From Clostridium sp. (GTDB taxonomy: Bacteria; Bacteroidota; Bacteroidia; Bacteroidales; Muribaculaceae), in NCBI GenBank assembly GCA_023666615.1, contig JAMPBQ010000004.1:1-64000 (forward strand): DNA of 64,000 nucleotides. The letters are read 5' to 3'. Positions 18,622 to 27,065 of the stretch are shown here, one piece after another. A program made the translations under genes and the position numbers. The notes beneath the pieces were generated by a model that worked only from the letters and a program-made list of their open reading frames with translations, was not told where the DNA came from and ran no database searches. Numbering within the stretch: the stretch's first letter is position 1; each line of letters begins with the position of its first letter.

Positions 18622-19491
18622 ATGGCGAAGATTGATTTGATTGAAGCGATTGAGGGAACACAGCTGTACACGCTGCATTCGCATACGCAATACTGCGACG
18701 GGCGCGCCGATATGGGTGCCTTCGTCAGAGCGGCGTCAGAGATGCATTTCGCCGTGTATGGATTTACGCCCCATTCGCCGGTGCCGATTGAATCAAGCTG
18801 CAACATGCGAAAAGAGGATGTGGCGGAATACCTGGCCGAAGCAGAGAGACTGCAGAAAGACTATCCTGACATTAGAATCCTTCGCGGCATGGAGATTGAC
18901 TATTTAGGGCCAGAATGGGGGCCGGCAAATGAATATTTCCAAGAGATGGGCCTTGACTACAGCATCGGGTCGGTGCATTTCATACCATCACAAGAGGGAG
19001 AATATGTGGACATAGACGGAAGATTTGAGAGCTTTAAGGGGAAGATGGAGAAACATTTCCACAATGACATACGTTATGTGACAGAGACATTTTTCTCGCA
19101 ATCTCAAGCTATGCTGGAAGAAGGGGGATTTGACATAATAGGCCATTTTGACAAGATCAAGCACAATGCGGGGCTTTATGCGCCGGGGCTTGAAGAGACC
19201 GAATGGTATGGAAGGCTTGTGAATGACCTTATAGATACGATACTTGACAAAGGCGTGATTGTAGAGGTGAACACCAAGGCATGGAAAGAGCACCGACAGC
19301 TATTTCCCGACCAAATGCATTGGAAGCGGCTTCTGCGCGCCGGGTGCAAACTGGTGGTGAACAGCGACGCGCATTATCCGAGGCTGATCAATGCCGGGAG
19401 GATGGAGGCGCTGCATGCGCTGGAGTATTTGAGGAGGAAAGGAAATCATGAGGAAGCTTGTGGAGACTTTGGGAAGCATGAGGGATCATGA
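18622..19491 (+). CDS. PHP-domain histidinol-phosphatase-like phosphoesterase
   Basis: 289-aa PHP-family metal-dependent phosphatase. Metal-binding motifs in order: HSHTQYCDG (His19, His21), FTPHSP (about 48-53), GMEIDY (about 90), IGSVHF, IGHFD and NSDAHYP. This matches the HisK/HisJ histidinol-phosphatase type, which acts in histidine synthesis, but PHP specificity is hard to read from sequence and no his genes are nearby. The last 15 residues are low-complexity and probably not conserved. Likely co-transcribed with the CstA gene. Confidence 0.8.
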   Translation: MAKIDLIEAIEGTQLYTLHSHTQYCDGRADMGAFVRAASEMHFAVYGFTPHSPVPIESSCNMRKEDVAEYLAEAERLQKDYPDIRILRGMEIDYLGPEWGPANEYFQEMGLDYSIGSVHFIPSQEGEYVDIDGRFESFKGKMEKHFHNDIRYVTETFFSQSQAMLEEGGFDIIGHFDKIKHNAGLYAPGLEETEWYGRLVNDLIDTILDKGVIVEVNTKAWKEHRQLFPDQMHWKRLLRAGCKLVVNSDAHYPRLINAGRMEALHALEYLRRKGNHEEACGDFGKHEGS

Positions 19492-19507
19492 GGGATTGTT
19501 TGGAATC

Positions 19508-19527
19508 GGATGCACCAGGGTGCATCC
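19508..19527. repeat. Small palindrome followed by CCTACAATT
   Basis: A 9-bp perfect stem GGATGCACC/GGTGCATCC with a 2-nt loop, followed by CTACAATT. The palindrome at 21664-21700 ends with the same TCCCTACAATT tail, so both look like members of one small intergenic repeat family. Confidence 0.6.
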
Positions 19528-19606
19528 CTACAATTGGATGAAATTTGATGTTTAGCCAAAATATGATTAATGAGAATTGATAAACAGCCAATAAAAATAT
19601 ATAACC

Positions 19607-21598
19607 ATGAAGCCAAATTTAAGTAAGCTTATCAAGCTGGACCGCATTCCGGAGCGTTATTACGCGCCTCACAACGAGATTGACCGAGCCGCGCTGAGCC
19701 GCGAAGAAAAGGTGTACGTAGAAATCTACGAGTCAGTGAACGACGCCGCCGCCAAAGAGGCTCGCCGCCTGGCTGACATCATCAACAAATCGATTGAGGC
19801 CAAGGGAAAATGCGTGCTCGCCTTGGGCGCGGGCAATGGCACACATCCCATCTACCAACAGCTCATTGAGCTCAACCGCAAGGGCAAAGTGAGCTTCCGC
19901 AACGTGCTTGTGTTCAACATCAGCGAATTCTACGGCGACAAAGAAGGCGAAGAGCTGCCAAGCACGATAGAGAGGCTGCACAAGGTGCTGCTGGACCATG
20001 TAGACATAATCCCGGCCAACATACACAGCATGGACGCCGGCGTGGAGCGCACGAATGTGCATCAAATGTGCAAGAACTATGAGCTGAGCATAGAGCGGGC
20101 AGGAGGGATTGACATCCTGCTTTGCGAAATCGGCGCCAACGGCTCGCTTGCGTTCAACGAGCCCGGCACGAAATACGGCAGCGGATGCCGGCTGGTGCTT
20201 CTTAGCAATACGGCGCGCCACGCCATAGCAAGCGACTACAAATGCGAAGAGGCCCCGCTTTCGGCAGTGACGCTTGGCATCTCAAACATACTTAACAGCC
20301 GCCATATCTGCTGCATGGCCTGGGGCGAAAACTACGCGCCGGTGCTGGCGAAGACCATAGAAGGGCCGATCACCGACGCCCTGCCATCGTCGTACCTCCA
20401 GACACACTCACACGCCACGATCGTGACCGACCTTGGCGGCGCAGACGACCTGACCCGCATAGCCGAGCCGTGGAAGGTGACCTCCTGCGATTGGAACGAC
20501 ATGCTCACACGGCGCGCGATCGTATGGCTATGCAAAATGACAGGCAAACCCATCCTCAAGCTCACAGACAACGACTACAATGACTGGGGACTTGGCGAGC
20601 TTTTGGCCATCTATGGGAGCGCGTACAATGTGAACATAAAAATATTCAACGACCTGCAGCACACCATCACAGGCTGGCCCGGCGGCAAGCCAAACGCCGA
20701 CGACAGCACAAGGCCCGAGCGGGCGAACCCTTACCCCAAGCGAGTGATCGTGTTCTCGCCGCACCCCGACGACGACGTAATCTCAATGGGCGGCACGCTG
20801 AAACGCCTTGTGGACCAGAAGCACGACGTGCATGTGGCTTATGAGACATCGGGCAACATCGCAGTGGGCGACGAAGACATGATGCGCTATGTGATGCTGA
20901 TGGACGGCATCGCCGACAAATTCGGATTTGACAACGAGGCCTTCAGGGAGAAGACCAAGGAAATCACCGAATACGTGCATGGCAAGAAATCGGGCGACGT
21001 GGATTCAGCGGACATCCGCACGCTAAAGACCGTGATACGCCAGTGCGAGGCGCGCACAGCATGCCAATACATAGGGGTCAAGCCCGACCGCGTGCATTTC
21101 CTGGGCTTGCCATTCTATGAGACAGGCACGATAAAGAAGGGTGACTTGGGCCAGGCCGACGTAGACATAGTGAAGAAGCTGCTGCAGGAGGTGAAGCCCC
21201 ACGAAATTTTCGTGGCCGGCGACCTTGCCGACCCGCATGGCACACACCGCGTATGCCTTGACGCAGTGCTGGCTGCGATAGACGAGCTGAAGGATGAGGC
21301 GTGGATGAAAGAATGCTACATCTGGATGTACCGCGGCGCATGGGCGGAATGGGAAATCGACCACATAGAGATGGCCGTGCCATTGAGCCCCGAAGAGCTG
21401 AGGTTCAAGCGCAACTCAATCCTGAAGCACCAATCTCAGATGGAGAACGCCCCATATTTGGGCGACGACGACCGCCTCTTCTGGCAAAGGGCGGAAGAGC
21501 GCAACCGCGCAACGGCGAAGCTGTACGAAAGCCTTGGCCTTGCGGCCTACGAGGCCATTGAGGCCTTTGTGCGGTTTAGGCCCGAGTCGATAGAGTGA
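19607..21598 (+). CDS. NagB/PIG-L fusion, glucosamine-6-phosphate deaminase-like with altered active site
   Basis: 663 aa. Residues about 1-345 are a NagB/RpiA-fold sugar-phosphate isomerase domain; about 375-620 are a PIG-L/LmbE deacetylase domain with the zinc motif SPHPDDDVISMGGT. This fusion is a known Bacteroidota architecture annotated as glucosamine-6-phosphate deaminase. Here the NagB half departs from canonical enzymes: the catalytic Asp in FNMDEY is Ser106 (FNISEF), and GPDGH is GANGS, so Asp is Asn178 and His is Ser180. Glu in FNEP remains. The deaminase half may be inactive or specific for another substrate, while the PIG-L half keeps its metal motif. Confidence 0.85.
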   Translation: MKPNLSKLIKLDRIPERYYAPHNEIDRAALSREEKVYVEIYESVNDAAAKEARRLADIINKSIEAKGKCVLALGAGNGTHPIYQQLIELNRKGKVSFRNVLVFNISEFYGDKEGEELPSTIERLHKVLLDHVDIIPANIHSMDAGVERTNVHQMCKNYELSIERAGGIDILLCEIGANGSLAFNEPGTKYGSGCRLVLLSNTARHAIASDYKCEEAPLSAVTLGISNILNSRHICCMAWGENYAPVLAKTIEGPITDALPSSYLQTHSHATIVTDLGGADDLTRIAEPWKVTSCDWNDMLTRRAIVWLCKMTGKPILKLTDNDYNDWGLGELLAIYGSAYNVNIKIFNDLQHTITGWPGGKPNADDSTRPERANPYPKRVIVFSPHPDDDVISMGGTLKRLVDQKHDVHVAYETSGNIAVGDEDMMRYVMLMDGIADKFGFDNEAFREKTKEITEYVHGKKSGDVDSADIRTLKTVIRQCEARTACQYIGVKPDRVHFLGLPFYETGTIKKGDLGQADVDIVKKLLQEVKPHEIFVAGDLADPHGTHRVCLDAVLAAIDELKDEAWMKECYIWMYRGAWAEWEIDHIEMAVPLSPEELRFKRNSILKHQSQMENAPYLGDDDRLFWQRAEERNRATAKLYESLGLAAYEAIEAFVRFRPESIE

Positions 21599-21608
21599 TG
21601 CTTTCGAT

Positions 21609-21657
21609 GGCGCAATATCACGGATTAACACGGATTTTACGGATTACACGGATTTTT
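21609..21657. repeat. Degenerate ACGGATT tandem repeat
   Basis: Four closely spaced copies of (C)ACGGATT(A/T) lie between the NagB-like gene and the next gene. Related single copies occur at about 15992-16008, 17082-17112 and 22336-22360, all intergenic. Confidence 0.6.
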
Positions 21658-21663
21658 TTATTG

Positions 21664-21700
21664 GGGACGTGCATAGGTTAACGTGCCGAAGGCACGTCCC
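21664..21700. repeat. Small intergenic palindrome ending CCCTACAATT
   Basis: GGGACGTGC (21664-21672) pairs with GCACGTCCC (21692-21700), and an inner CGTGCC/GGCACG stem offers an alternative fold. It is followed by TACAATTTTTTTT. With that T-run it could also act as a terminator for the upstream gene. Confidence 0.6.
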
Positions 21701-21740
21701 TACAATTTTTTTTGGAGAAGATAATTGAGACACACATTTT

Positions 21741-22319
21741 ATGGAAAAGATAATTGAGACACACCCTTGGGAGCCGTTTTTGCCGGAGAACGCTAAAATA
21801 TTGATTATGGGGACATTTCCACCGGGAGAGAAGAGGTGGTCGATGGATTTTTACTATCCCAATCCGATAAATGATTTTTGGAGGATAATGGGGTTGATAT
21901 TCCTCGGAAACAAGGATGCGCTTTGGGATGGGGCAACTAAGACGTTCAGATTGCCGGAGATCAAGGCGCTGATGAGGGAAAAGGGGATTGCGCTAAACGA
22001 CACGGCGCGCAAAGTGTGCAGGCTGAAGGGGAACGCCTCTGACAAATATTTGGAGATTCTGGAGCCCGCGCCGCTGTACGAGCTATTGGGGAAGATGCCG
22101 CTTTGCCACAATGTGGCGACGACCGGAGAGAAGGCCGCGCAAGTCGTGGCGGGGCTCACATCGACCGCAGTGCCCAAGATGGGAGAATATGTGACGACCG
22201 ATGAGGGGCTTAGGATATGGAGAATGCCTTCAACGTCGAGGGCGTATCCGATGAAGCTGGAGAAGAAGGCTGAGTATTATAGGCGCATGCTGGAGGATGC
22301 TCTTGGAGAAACCAACTAA
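21741..22319 (+). CDS. Uracil-DNA-glycosylase family protein
   Basis: 192-aa protein of the uracil/mismatch DNA glycosylase superfamily. The active-site loop IMGTFPPGEKRW (about 22-33) followed by FYYPNPINDFW, and the late motif MPSTSRAYPMK (about 166-176), are the two blocks expected of the DUF4918/MUG-like branch. Likely removes uracil or mismatched T from DNA; specificity unproven. Its first codons duplicate an 18-bp sequence that also lies just upstream (21718-21735). Confidence 0.8.
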   Translation: MEKIIETHPWEPFLPENAKILIMGTFPPGEKRWSMDFYYPNPINDFWRIMGLIFLGNKDALWDGATKTFRLPEIKALMREKGIALNDTARKVCRLKGNASDKYLEILEPAPLYELLGKMPLCHNVATTGEKAAQVVAGLTSTAVPKMGEYVTTDEGLRIWRMPSTSRAYPMKLEKKAEYYRRMLEDALGETN

Positions 22320-22377
22320 CGCAAGAGCACGAATTTTCACGGATTAGTCAGATTCCACGGAATTAATTTTCCCGCTT

Positions 22378-23073
22378 TTAGCTTTTGGATTTGTTGAAGC
22401 GGGAGATGCGGTCGGTGATGAATACGGTGAACAGGGGTAGCATCAACATGCCGAGGATTGGGAGGATTACGGATATTATTTTGCCTGCGGGGGTGACGGC
22501 AGAGAAATAACAGCCGACTGTTGTCATATTCATGGCGGACCAATATAGGGCGTCCCAAAAGTTAGTGACGTGGGTGTTTACGCCATACTCTTGGTAGTAA
22601 AACAGGAGAGCCAGGATGTAGACGGAGGCTGTAAGGATCGCAGTATATTGTGTGAGGAGAGATGCGGCACGGTTGGCAGAGAAATAGCCCACAACGATGG
22701 CAAGGGAGTAGGCGCCCCGAATCAAGGGGATGAATCGGAGGTAATATACGATATCTGAAGGTATGTATATGTCGAAGTAGTTGATGATGTTAAGGTATGG
22801 AATTGAAATCAGGAGGAAGAACCACCGCGTCTTAAAGTAGCTTTTACGATTGTCGGCGAGAAAGAGGCCAATGAAGAAATCAATTATGAACACGATGCAG
22901 ACGAAGAGCTGGAAGGACATATAATAGCCGTTGCTCAGATAGGGAATCTGCATGAACGTATCGTAGGATATGTAGACAATTAGCAGGAGAGAGAGCACCA
23001 GCTCAAGAGTGTTGGTGATCGACTGCGCTATTTTTTTCGTCCTTGAAAGATCGGGTGAAGATGATAGGGCCAT
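22378..23073 (-). CDS. Six-transmembrane ion channel-like protein
   Basis: 231 aa from ATG 23073; the open frame runs 16 codons further to 23121, but MALSSSPDL looks like the better start. Six hydrophobic segments resemble the voltage-gated-like channel fold, with a pore helix and filter near the C-terminus: WSAMNMTTVGCYF, then a hydrophobic S6. The potassium-channel signature TVGYG is replaced by TVGCY, so selectivity is uncertain. The S4-like segment has only two or three Arg. It is divergent from the phosphatase gene at 23201. Confidence 0.75.
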   Translation of the reverse strand: MALSSSPDLSRTKKIAQSITNTLELVLSLLLIVYISYDTFMQIPYLSNGYYMSFQLFVCIVFIIDFFIGLFLADNRKSYFKTRWFFLLISIPYLNIINYFDIYIPSDIVYYLRFIPLIRGAYSLAIVVGYFSANRAASLLTQYTAILTASVYILALLFYYQEYGVNTHVTNFWDALYWSAMNMTTVGCYFSAVTPAGKIISVILPILGMLMLPLFTVFITDRISRFNKSKS

Positions 23074-23161
23074 TACTGATGCATTTGAGTTGAAACATGC
23101 GAGATATACTTTAATAACCAAACAAAATAAAAAATGGATTAAAAATTTGTGTGATTTTTCG

Positions 23162-23169
23162 TAACTTTG
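23162..23169 (+). promoter_or_regulatory. -7 box of the low-molecular-weight phosphatase gene
   Basis: TAACTTTG, about 32 nt before the ATG at 23201; matches TAnnTTTG. No TTTG at the expected -33 position. Confidence 0.6.
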
Positions 23170-23200
23170 CCGCGTGAAAAAGACAAAAAGATTTCAATAA

Positions 23201-23698
23201 ATGATGGAGAATAAAGGAAAGGAGTACAAGATACTGTTTGTTTGCTTGGGGAATATCTGCAGGTCGCCCGCGGCAGAGGGCGTGCTCAAGGCCAAGCTAA
23301 GGGAGAGCGGAATTGAATGGGCGGAGGTGGATTCGGCCGGCACCGGCGATTACCATATCGGGGATTTGCCAGATATCCGCATGCGCCGAGCGGCAGCGGA
23401 TAGGGGAATAATGCTTGACCACAGATGCCGGCAGGCCAAGGCATGGGATTTTGAGGAATTTGACATGATAATAGGGATGGACGCAAACAATATGCGCAAT
23501 CTTCGGCGGCTGGCCCCAACAGCTGAGGCGGAAAAGAAGCTGCATTCGATAGGGGAATGGCTGCCCGAGGGATGCGGATATGACCATGTGCCCGACCCGT
23601 ATTATGAGGGCAGGGAAGGGTTTGAGCTGGCCCTGGATTTGCTGGAGATGGCCTGCGATGGGATTGTTGATGATTTGCGCAGGGTTGATATAGGCTAG
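23201..23698 (+). CDS. Low-molecular-weight protein-tyrosine phosphatase
   Basis: 165-aa cytoplasmic phosphatase. The P-loop CLGNICRS has the CX5R signature (Cys15, Arg21) and the general acid Asp132 is in the DPYYEG motif, so the enzyme should be active. In other bacteria such enzymes reverse tyrosine phosphorylation, often of polysaccharide-export kinases; no BY-kinase lies nearby. Monocistronic, followed by a structured intergenic repeat. Confidence 0.92.
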   Translation: MMENKGKEYKILFVCLGNICRSPAAEGVLKAKLRESGIEWAEVDSAGTGDYHIGDLPDIRMRRAAADRGIMLDHRCRQAKAWDFEEFDMIIGMDANNMRNLRRLAPTAEAEKKLHSIGEWLPEGCGYDHVPDPYYEGREGFELALDLLEMACDGIVDDLRRVDIG

Positions 23699-23721
23699 AA
23701 GGAGGGACACATGCTTTAACC

Positions 23722-23827
23722 ACAACGCCACCTCTACGAGGCTTACATTATTGGTTATCATATAACCCCAGGCTGTGCCTGGGGTTACTCACAATATAGC
23801 CTCTACGAGGCTTTGCCTGATTTTTTT
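23722..23827. repeat. Composite intergenic palindromic repeat
   Basis: The 14-mer CCTCTACGAGGCTT occurs at 23731-23744 and 23800-23813; both contain a short CCTC/GAGG palindrome. Between them is an 11-bp perfect hairpin (23763-23773 with 23777-23787, loop TGT). The second copy is followed by TTGCCTGATTTTTTT, which could terminate transcription. I recall similar elements scattered in other Bacteroidales genomes, so it is probably one copy of a dispersed repeat. Confidence 0.65.
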
Positions 23828-23856
23828 CAACATTGTCCACACGTTTGGGCGAGGGG

Positions 23857-24687
23857 TTAGATGACGGCGTGCTTTTGGAGTAGGGTCGCCATTTCGGATG
23901 CAAGGGCTTGAGCCTTTTCGGCCGCTTTTTCTGCGAAATCAGCCTCGGAGGAGGCGAAGATGATGCCGCGAGAGGAATTTACGAGAAGGCCGCACTCATC
24001 GATCATGCCGTACTGGGCCACTTCTTCAAGGCTTCCGCCCTGGGCACCCACGCCCGGCACGAGGAGGAAATTGCGGGGAGCAACTTTGCGCACATCGGCG
24101 ATGTACTGGCCTTGAGTGGCGCCCACGACGAACATAAGGTTTGTGGGATTGCCCCATCGCTGAGCGCGCTTTAGCACACGCTCAAAAAGGCGGTGGCCGT
24201 TTTCGTCCTTAATCATTTGGAAATCCTGACTACCCTTGTTGGATGTAAGGGCGAGGAGGATAGTCCATTTATCGGGATATTCAAGGAAGGGGACAACACT
24301 GTCCTCGCCCATGTACGGGGCTACAGTGACGGCGTCGACACCGGCGTGGTCGAAAAGAGCGCGGGCATACATCTTGGCCGTGTTGCCAATGTCGCCCCGC
24401 TTAGCGTCGGCAATGATGAAAATTTCGGGATATTTCTCTTGAATATATTTTACCGTGCCTTCAAACGCCGCCATTCCTTTGGCGCCTTCACATTCGTAGA
24501 ATGCTAAGTTTGGCTTGTAGGCGACGGCATAGGGAGCGGTGGCGTCAACAATGGCCTTGTTGAACTCGAGGATTGGATTTTCGGCATCGAGGAGATGCTT
24601 AGGGAGCTTGTTGATGTCGGGGTCGAGACCTACGCAAAGGAATGATTTTTTCAGGCAGATTTGGTCGATTAGCTCTAGGCGTTTCAT
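23857..24687 (-). CDS. pyrF: Orotidine-5'-phosphate decarboxylase
   Basis: Last step of UMP synthesis. 276 aa, the group 2 (longer) form. The catalytic tetrad region reads [12 protein letters not shown], with Lys96 and Asp99; the N-terminal VGLDPD and the phosphate-binding VPGVGAQGG and SSRGI blocks are present. It is downstream of prfA in the same direction, separated by 146 nt that contain a tandem repeat. pyrK and pyrD lie elsewhere in the window. Confidence 0.95.
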   Translation of the reverse strand: MKRLELIDQICLKKSFLCVGLDPDINKLPKHLLDAENPILEFNKAIVDATAPYAVAYKPNLAFYECEGAKGMAAFEGTVKYIQEKYPEIFIIADAKRGDIGNTAKMYARALFDHAGVDAVTVAPYMGEDSVVPFLEYPDKWTILLALTSNKGSQDFQMIKDENGHRLFERVLKRAQRWGNPTNLMFVVGATQGQYIADVRKVAPRNFLLVPGVGAQGGSLEEVAQYGMIDECGLLVNSSRGIIFASSEADFAEKAAEKAQALASEMATLLQKHAVI

Positions 24688-24762
24688 GATTTTGTATTTT
24701 TTGGGGTGGGGGGATTTGATTTATCTTGATTTTGCTTGATTGATCTTGATTAATCTTGGGGC

Positions 24763-24822
24763 AGCTTGTGGAATCTTGATTTAGCTTGTGAAATCTTGAT
24801 TTAGCTTGGGGGCCTTGATTTT
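24763..24822. repeat. Tandem repeat of about 20 bp, three copies
   Basis: Three adjacent 20-bp units starting at 24763, 24783 and 24803. The first two differ by one base (AGCTTGTGGAATCTTGATTT versus AGCTTGTGAAATCTTGATTT); the third is degenerate. More ATCTTGATT-like remnants lie just before. It sits in the prfA-pyrF gap. Confidence 0.75.
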
Positions 24823-24833
24823 TTCTTTATTTA

Positions 24834-25943
24834 TTAGAGCTCGCTGGCTTTTAGCTTTTCGGCGTTTTCGGCCACGATTAGGTGGTCGATGCAATCTTGG
24901 ATGTCGCCGTCAACGAAGGCTTGGAGGTTATAGATTGTGTAGTTGATGCGGTGGTCAGTGATTCGACCTTGCGGGTAGTTGTAGGTGCGAATCTTCGCTG
25001 AGCGGTCGCCGGTTGAGACGAGGGTCTTGCGACGTGAGGCAATGTCGTCAACGTATTTTTGGTGCTCCTTATCGTAGATGAAAGTGCGAAGGCGGGAGAG
25101 GGCCCGTTCCTTGTTTTTGGGCTGGTCACGCGTCTCGGTGCATTCAATAAGAATTTCCTCGGAAACGCCAGTGACGGGATTTTTCCACATATATCGGAGG
25201 CGAACGCCAGACTCAACCTTGTTTACATTCTGGCCGCCGGCGCCGCCTGAGCGGAAAGTATCCCATTTGATTTCACCCTCATTAATCTCAACGTCGAAGG
25301 CGTCGGCCTCAGGGAGAACGGCTACAGTGGCGGCAGAAGTGTGTACACGCCCTTGCGTCTCCGTGGCCGGCACGCGCTGCACACGGTGGACGCCCGACTC
25401 ATATTTCAGCGTGCCGTAGACGCCATCGCCAGTGACGGTGATTACAATTTCCTTGAAGCCGCCGACAGCACCCTCGCTGACAGAAGAAACGGCAGTGGAC
25501 CATCCCTTAGATTCACAATACTTCATATACATCTTATAAAGGTCACCCGCGAAGAGGGCGGCCTCGTCACCACCTGTGCCCGCGCGAATCTCAATGATAG
25601 CGTTTTTAGAATCCTCGGGGTCGGCCGGAATAAGCAAAAGCTTGATTTCCTCCTCAAGGCCGGGTATTGCGGCCTGGGACTCCTCAAGCTGCTCCTTGGC
25701 CATTTCACGCAGGTCAGGATCGCTCTCAGCCTCAAGCGTCTCTTTCGCTTCCTGAAGGCCGGCAAGAAGATTGCGGTAACGCCGGGTAGTGGCGACGAGC
25801 TTTTCCAGGTCCTTGTATTCTTTTGTAAGACGCACGTACCGCTTCATGTCGGCAATGACATCGGGGTCAGTGATGAGGGTTGCCACTTCCTGATAGCGGG
25901 CCTCAATGCCGTCAAGGCGGTCAAGCAAAGATGATTCAGACAT
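24834..25943 (-). CDS. prfA: Peptide chain release factor 1
   Basis: Recognises UAA and UAG stop codons and triggers peptide release. 369 aa. The anticodon-like PAT tripeptide is at 192-194 (VPATETQGRVHTS) and the catalytic GGQ at 236-238 in RSGGAGGQNVNKVESG. Starts 6 nt after rmuC and belongs to the lepA-rmuC-prfA-pyrF run. Confidence 0.97.
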   Translation of the reverse strand: MSESSLLDRLDGIEARYQEVATLITDPDVIADMKRYVRLTKEYKDLEKLVATTRRYRNLLAGLQEAKETLEAESDPDLREMAKEQLEESQAAIPGLEEEIKLLLIPADPEDSKNAIIEIRAGTGGDEAALFAGDLYKMYMKYCESKGWSTAVSSVSEGAVGGFKEIVITVTGDGVYGTLKYESGVHRVQRVPATETQGRVHTSAATVAVLPEADAFDVEINEGEIKWDTFRSGGAGGQNVNKVESGVRLRYMWKNPVTGVSEEILIECTETRDQPKNKERALSRLRTFIYDKEHQKYVDDIASRRKTLVSTGDRSAKIRTYNYPQGRITDHRINYTIYNLQAFVDGDIQDCIDHLIVAENAEKLKASEL

Positions 25944-25949
25944 AATATA

Positions 25950-27065
25950 TTATAGAGATTCAATTGTCGAAGATTCAGAAGAGGGGATTTTTTTTGAGGC
26001 CTTAGCGCCAAGCTGCTGCAGCTTTTCGGCGCGGCTGAGTACGCCGCCACGGCCATTCAGCTTGGCCATAGCCGCGTCGTAGGCCCTTTGCGCCGTGCCA
26101 AGCGAGGCGGATATGCGCTGCATATCGACAAGGAAGGCGGAAAGCTTATCAAGCAACTTGCCCCCCTCGGCGGCAATCTCCATGGCGTTGCGATTTTGGC
26201 GGTCGGCAAGCCAAGCCTGCTCCACAAGCTTTACGACAGAAAGGAGATGTGTGGGGGAAACAATCACCACTCGGCAATCGTAGGCGTATTGCCAAAGGGC
26301 ATCGTCGGCCTGCATTGCAGCCAGATAGGCTCCTTCGTTAGGGATGAACATAAGCACGAAATCAGCGCGCTCCTTGCCAACATAATTTTGATAATTTTTG
26401 TCGCGCAGCTCATTGATATGATTCTTCACCGAAGCGACGTGCATTTTAGAAAGGGCCTTTGCTTGGTCCTCGTCCCGACAATCCACCATGCGCAGGTACG
26501 CTGTCAGCGAGACCTTGGAATCAATGACCAGCTTGCGGCCATCGGGGAAAGACAGAACAGCATCGGGGCGCAGCCTGTCGCCATCGGCATTCGCCGTAGA
26601 GGCCTGCAGGGCATATTCCTGGTCCTTTCGGAGGCCTGACTTTTCGAGGATGTTCTGAAGAATCATTTCGCCCCACTGGCCCTGCACGCGGGTATTTCCC
26701 TTTAGCGCAGAGGTTAGGGCGCGCGTCTCATTGCGAATGACGTCGTTCTGCGACATCATCATTTTGATTTGCTCCTGCAGAGAGAAACGTTCGCGGGCTT
26801 CGCGATTGTAGCTTTCGACGAAGGACTTGCGGAAATCATTCAAATTCTCGCGCAGGGGAGAAAGCAATTCAGAAATGCGACGCTCACTGTCGTCGCGCAG
26901 TCGGCGGGAATTTTCATTGAAAATATCGTTGGCCAAAAGGCGAAAGCGCTCCTCATCATCCTTGGAATGGCCAGAGGACTTTAGGCGCAGGCAAAGCACA
27001 ATGATGGCGACAATCGCCACCAGCAAAAGCAGAGCCAACAGCGATTGCATCATCATATCAGTCAA
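25950..27065 (-). CDS. rmuC: DNA recombination protein RmuC
   Basis: 371 aa. One N-terminal membrane segment (about residues 7-25), a coiled-coil region (about 35-110), then the conserved RmuC nuclease-like domain with [42 protein letters not shown] and [11 protein letters not shown]. RmuC limits DNA inversions and rearrangements in E. coli; its biochemical activity is not settled. Overlaps the lepA stop by 8 nt, indicating translational coupling. Confidence 0.92.
   Translation of the reverse strand: MTDMMMQSLLALLLLVAIVAIIVLCLRLKSSGHSKDDEERFRLLANDIFNENSRRLRDDSERRISELLSPLRENLNDFRKSFVESYNREARERFSLQEQIKMMMSQNDVIRNETRALTSALKGNTRVQGQWGEMILQNILEKSGLRKDQEYALQASTANADGDRLRPDAVLSFPDGRKLVIDSKVSLTAYLRMVDCRDEDQAKALSKMHVASVKNHINELRDKNYQNYVGKERADFVLMFIPNEGAYLAAMQADDALWQYAYDCRVVIVSPTHLLSVVKLVEQAWLADRQNRNAMEIAAEGGKLLDKLSAFLVDMQRISASLGTAQRAYDAAMAKLNGRGGVLSRAEKLQQLGAKASKKIPSSESSTIESL

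Noticed and set aside
23722..24822. CRISPR array from the clustered repeats
   Set aside because: Repeats are few, of differing lengths, without regular spacers of 30-40 nt, and no cas genes occur in the window.
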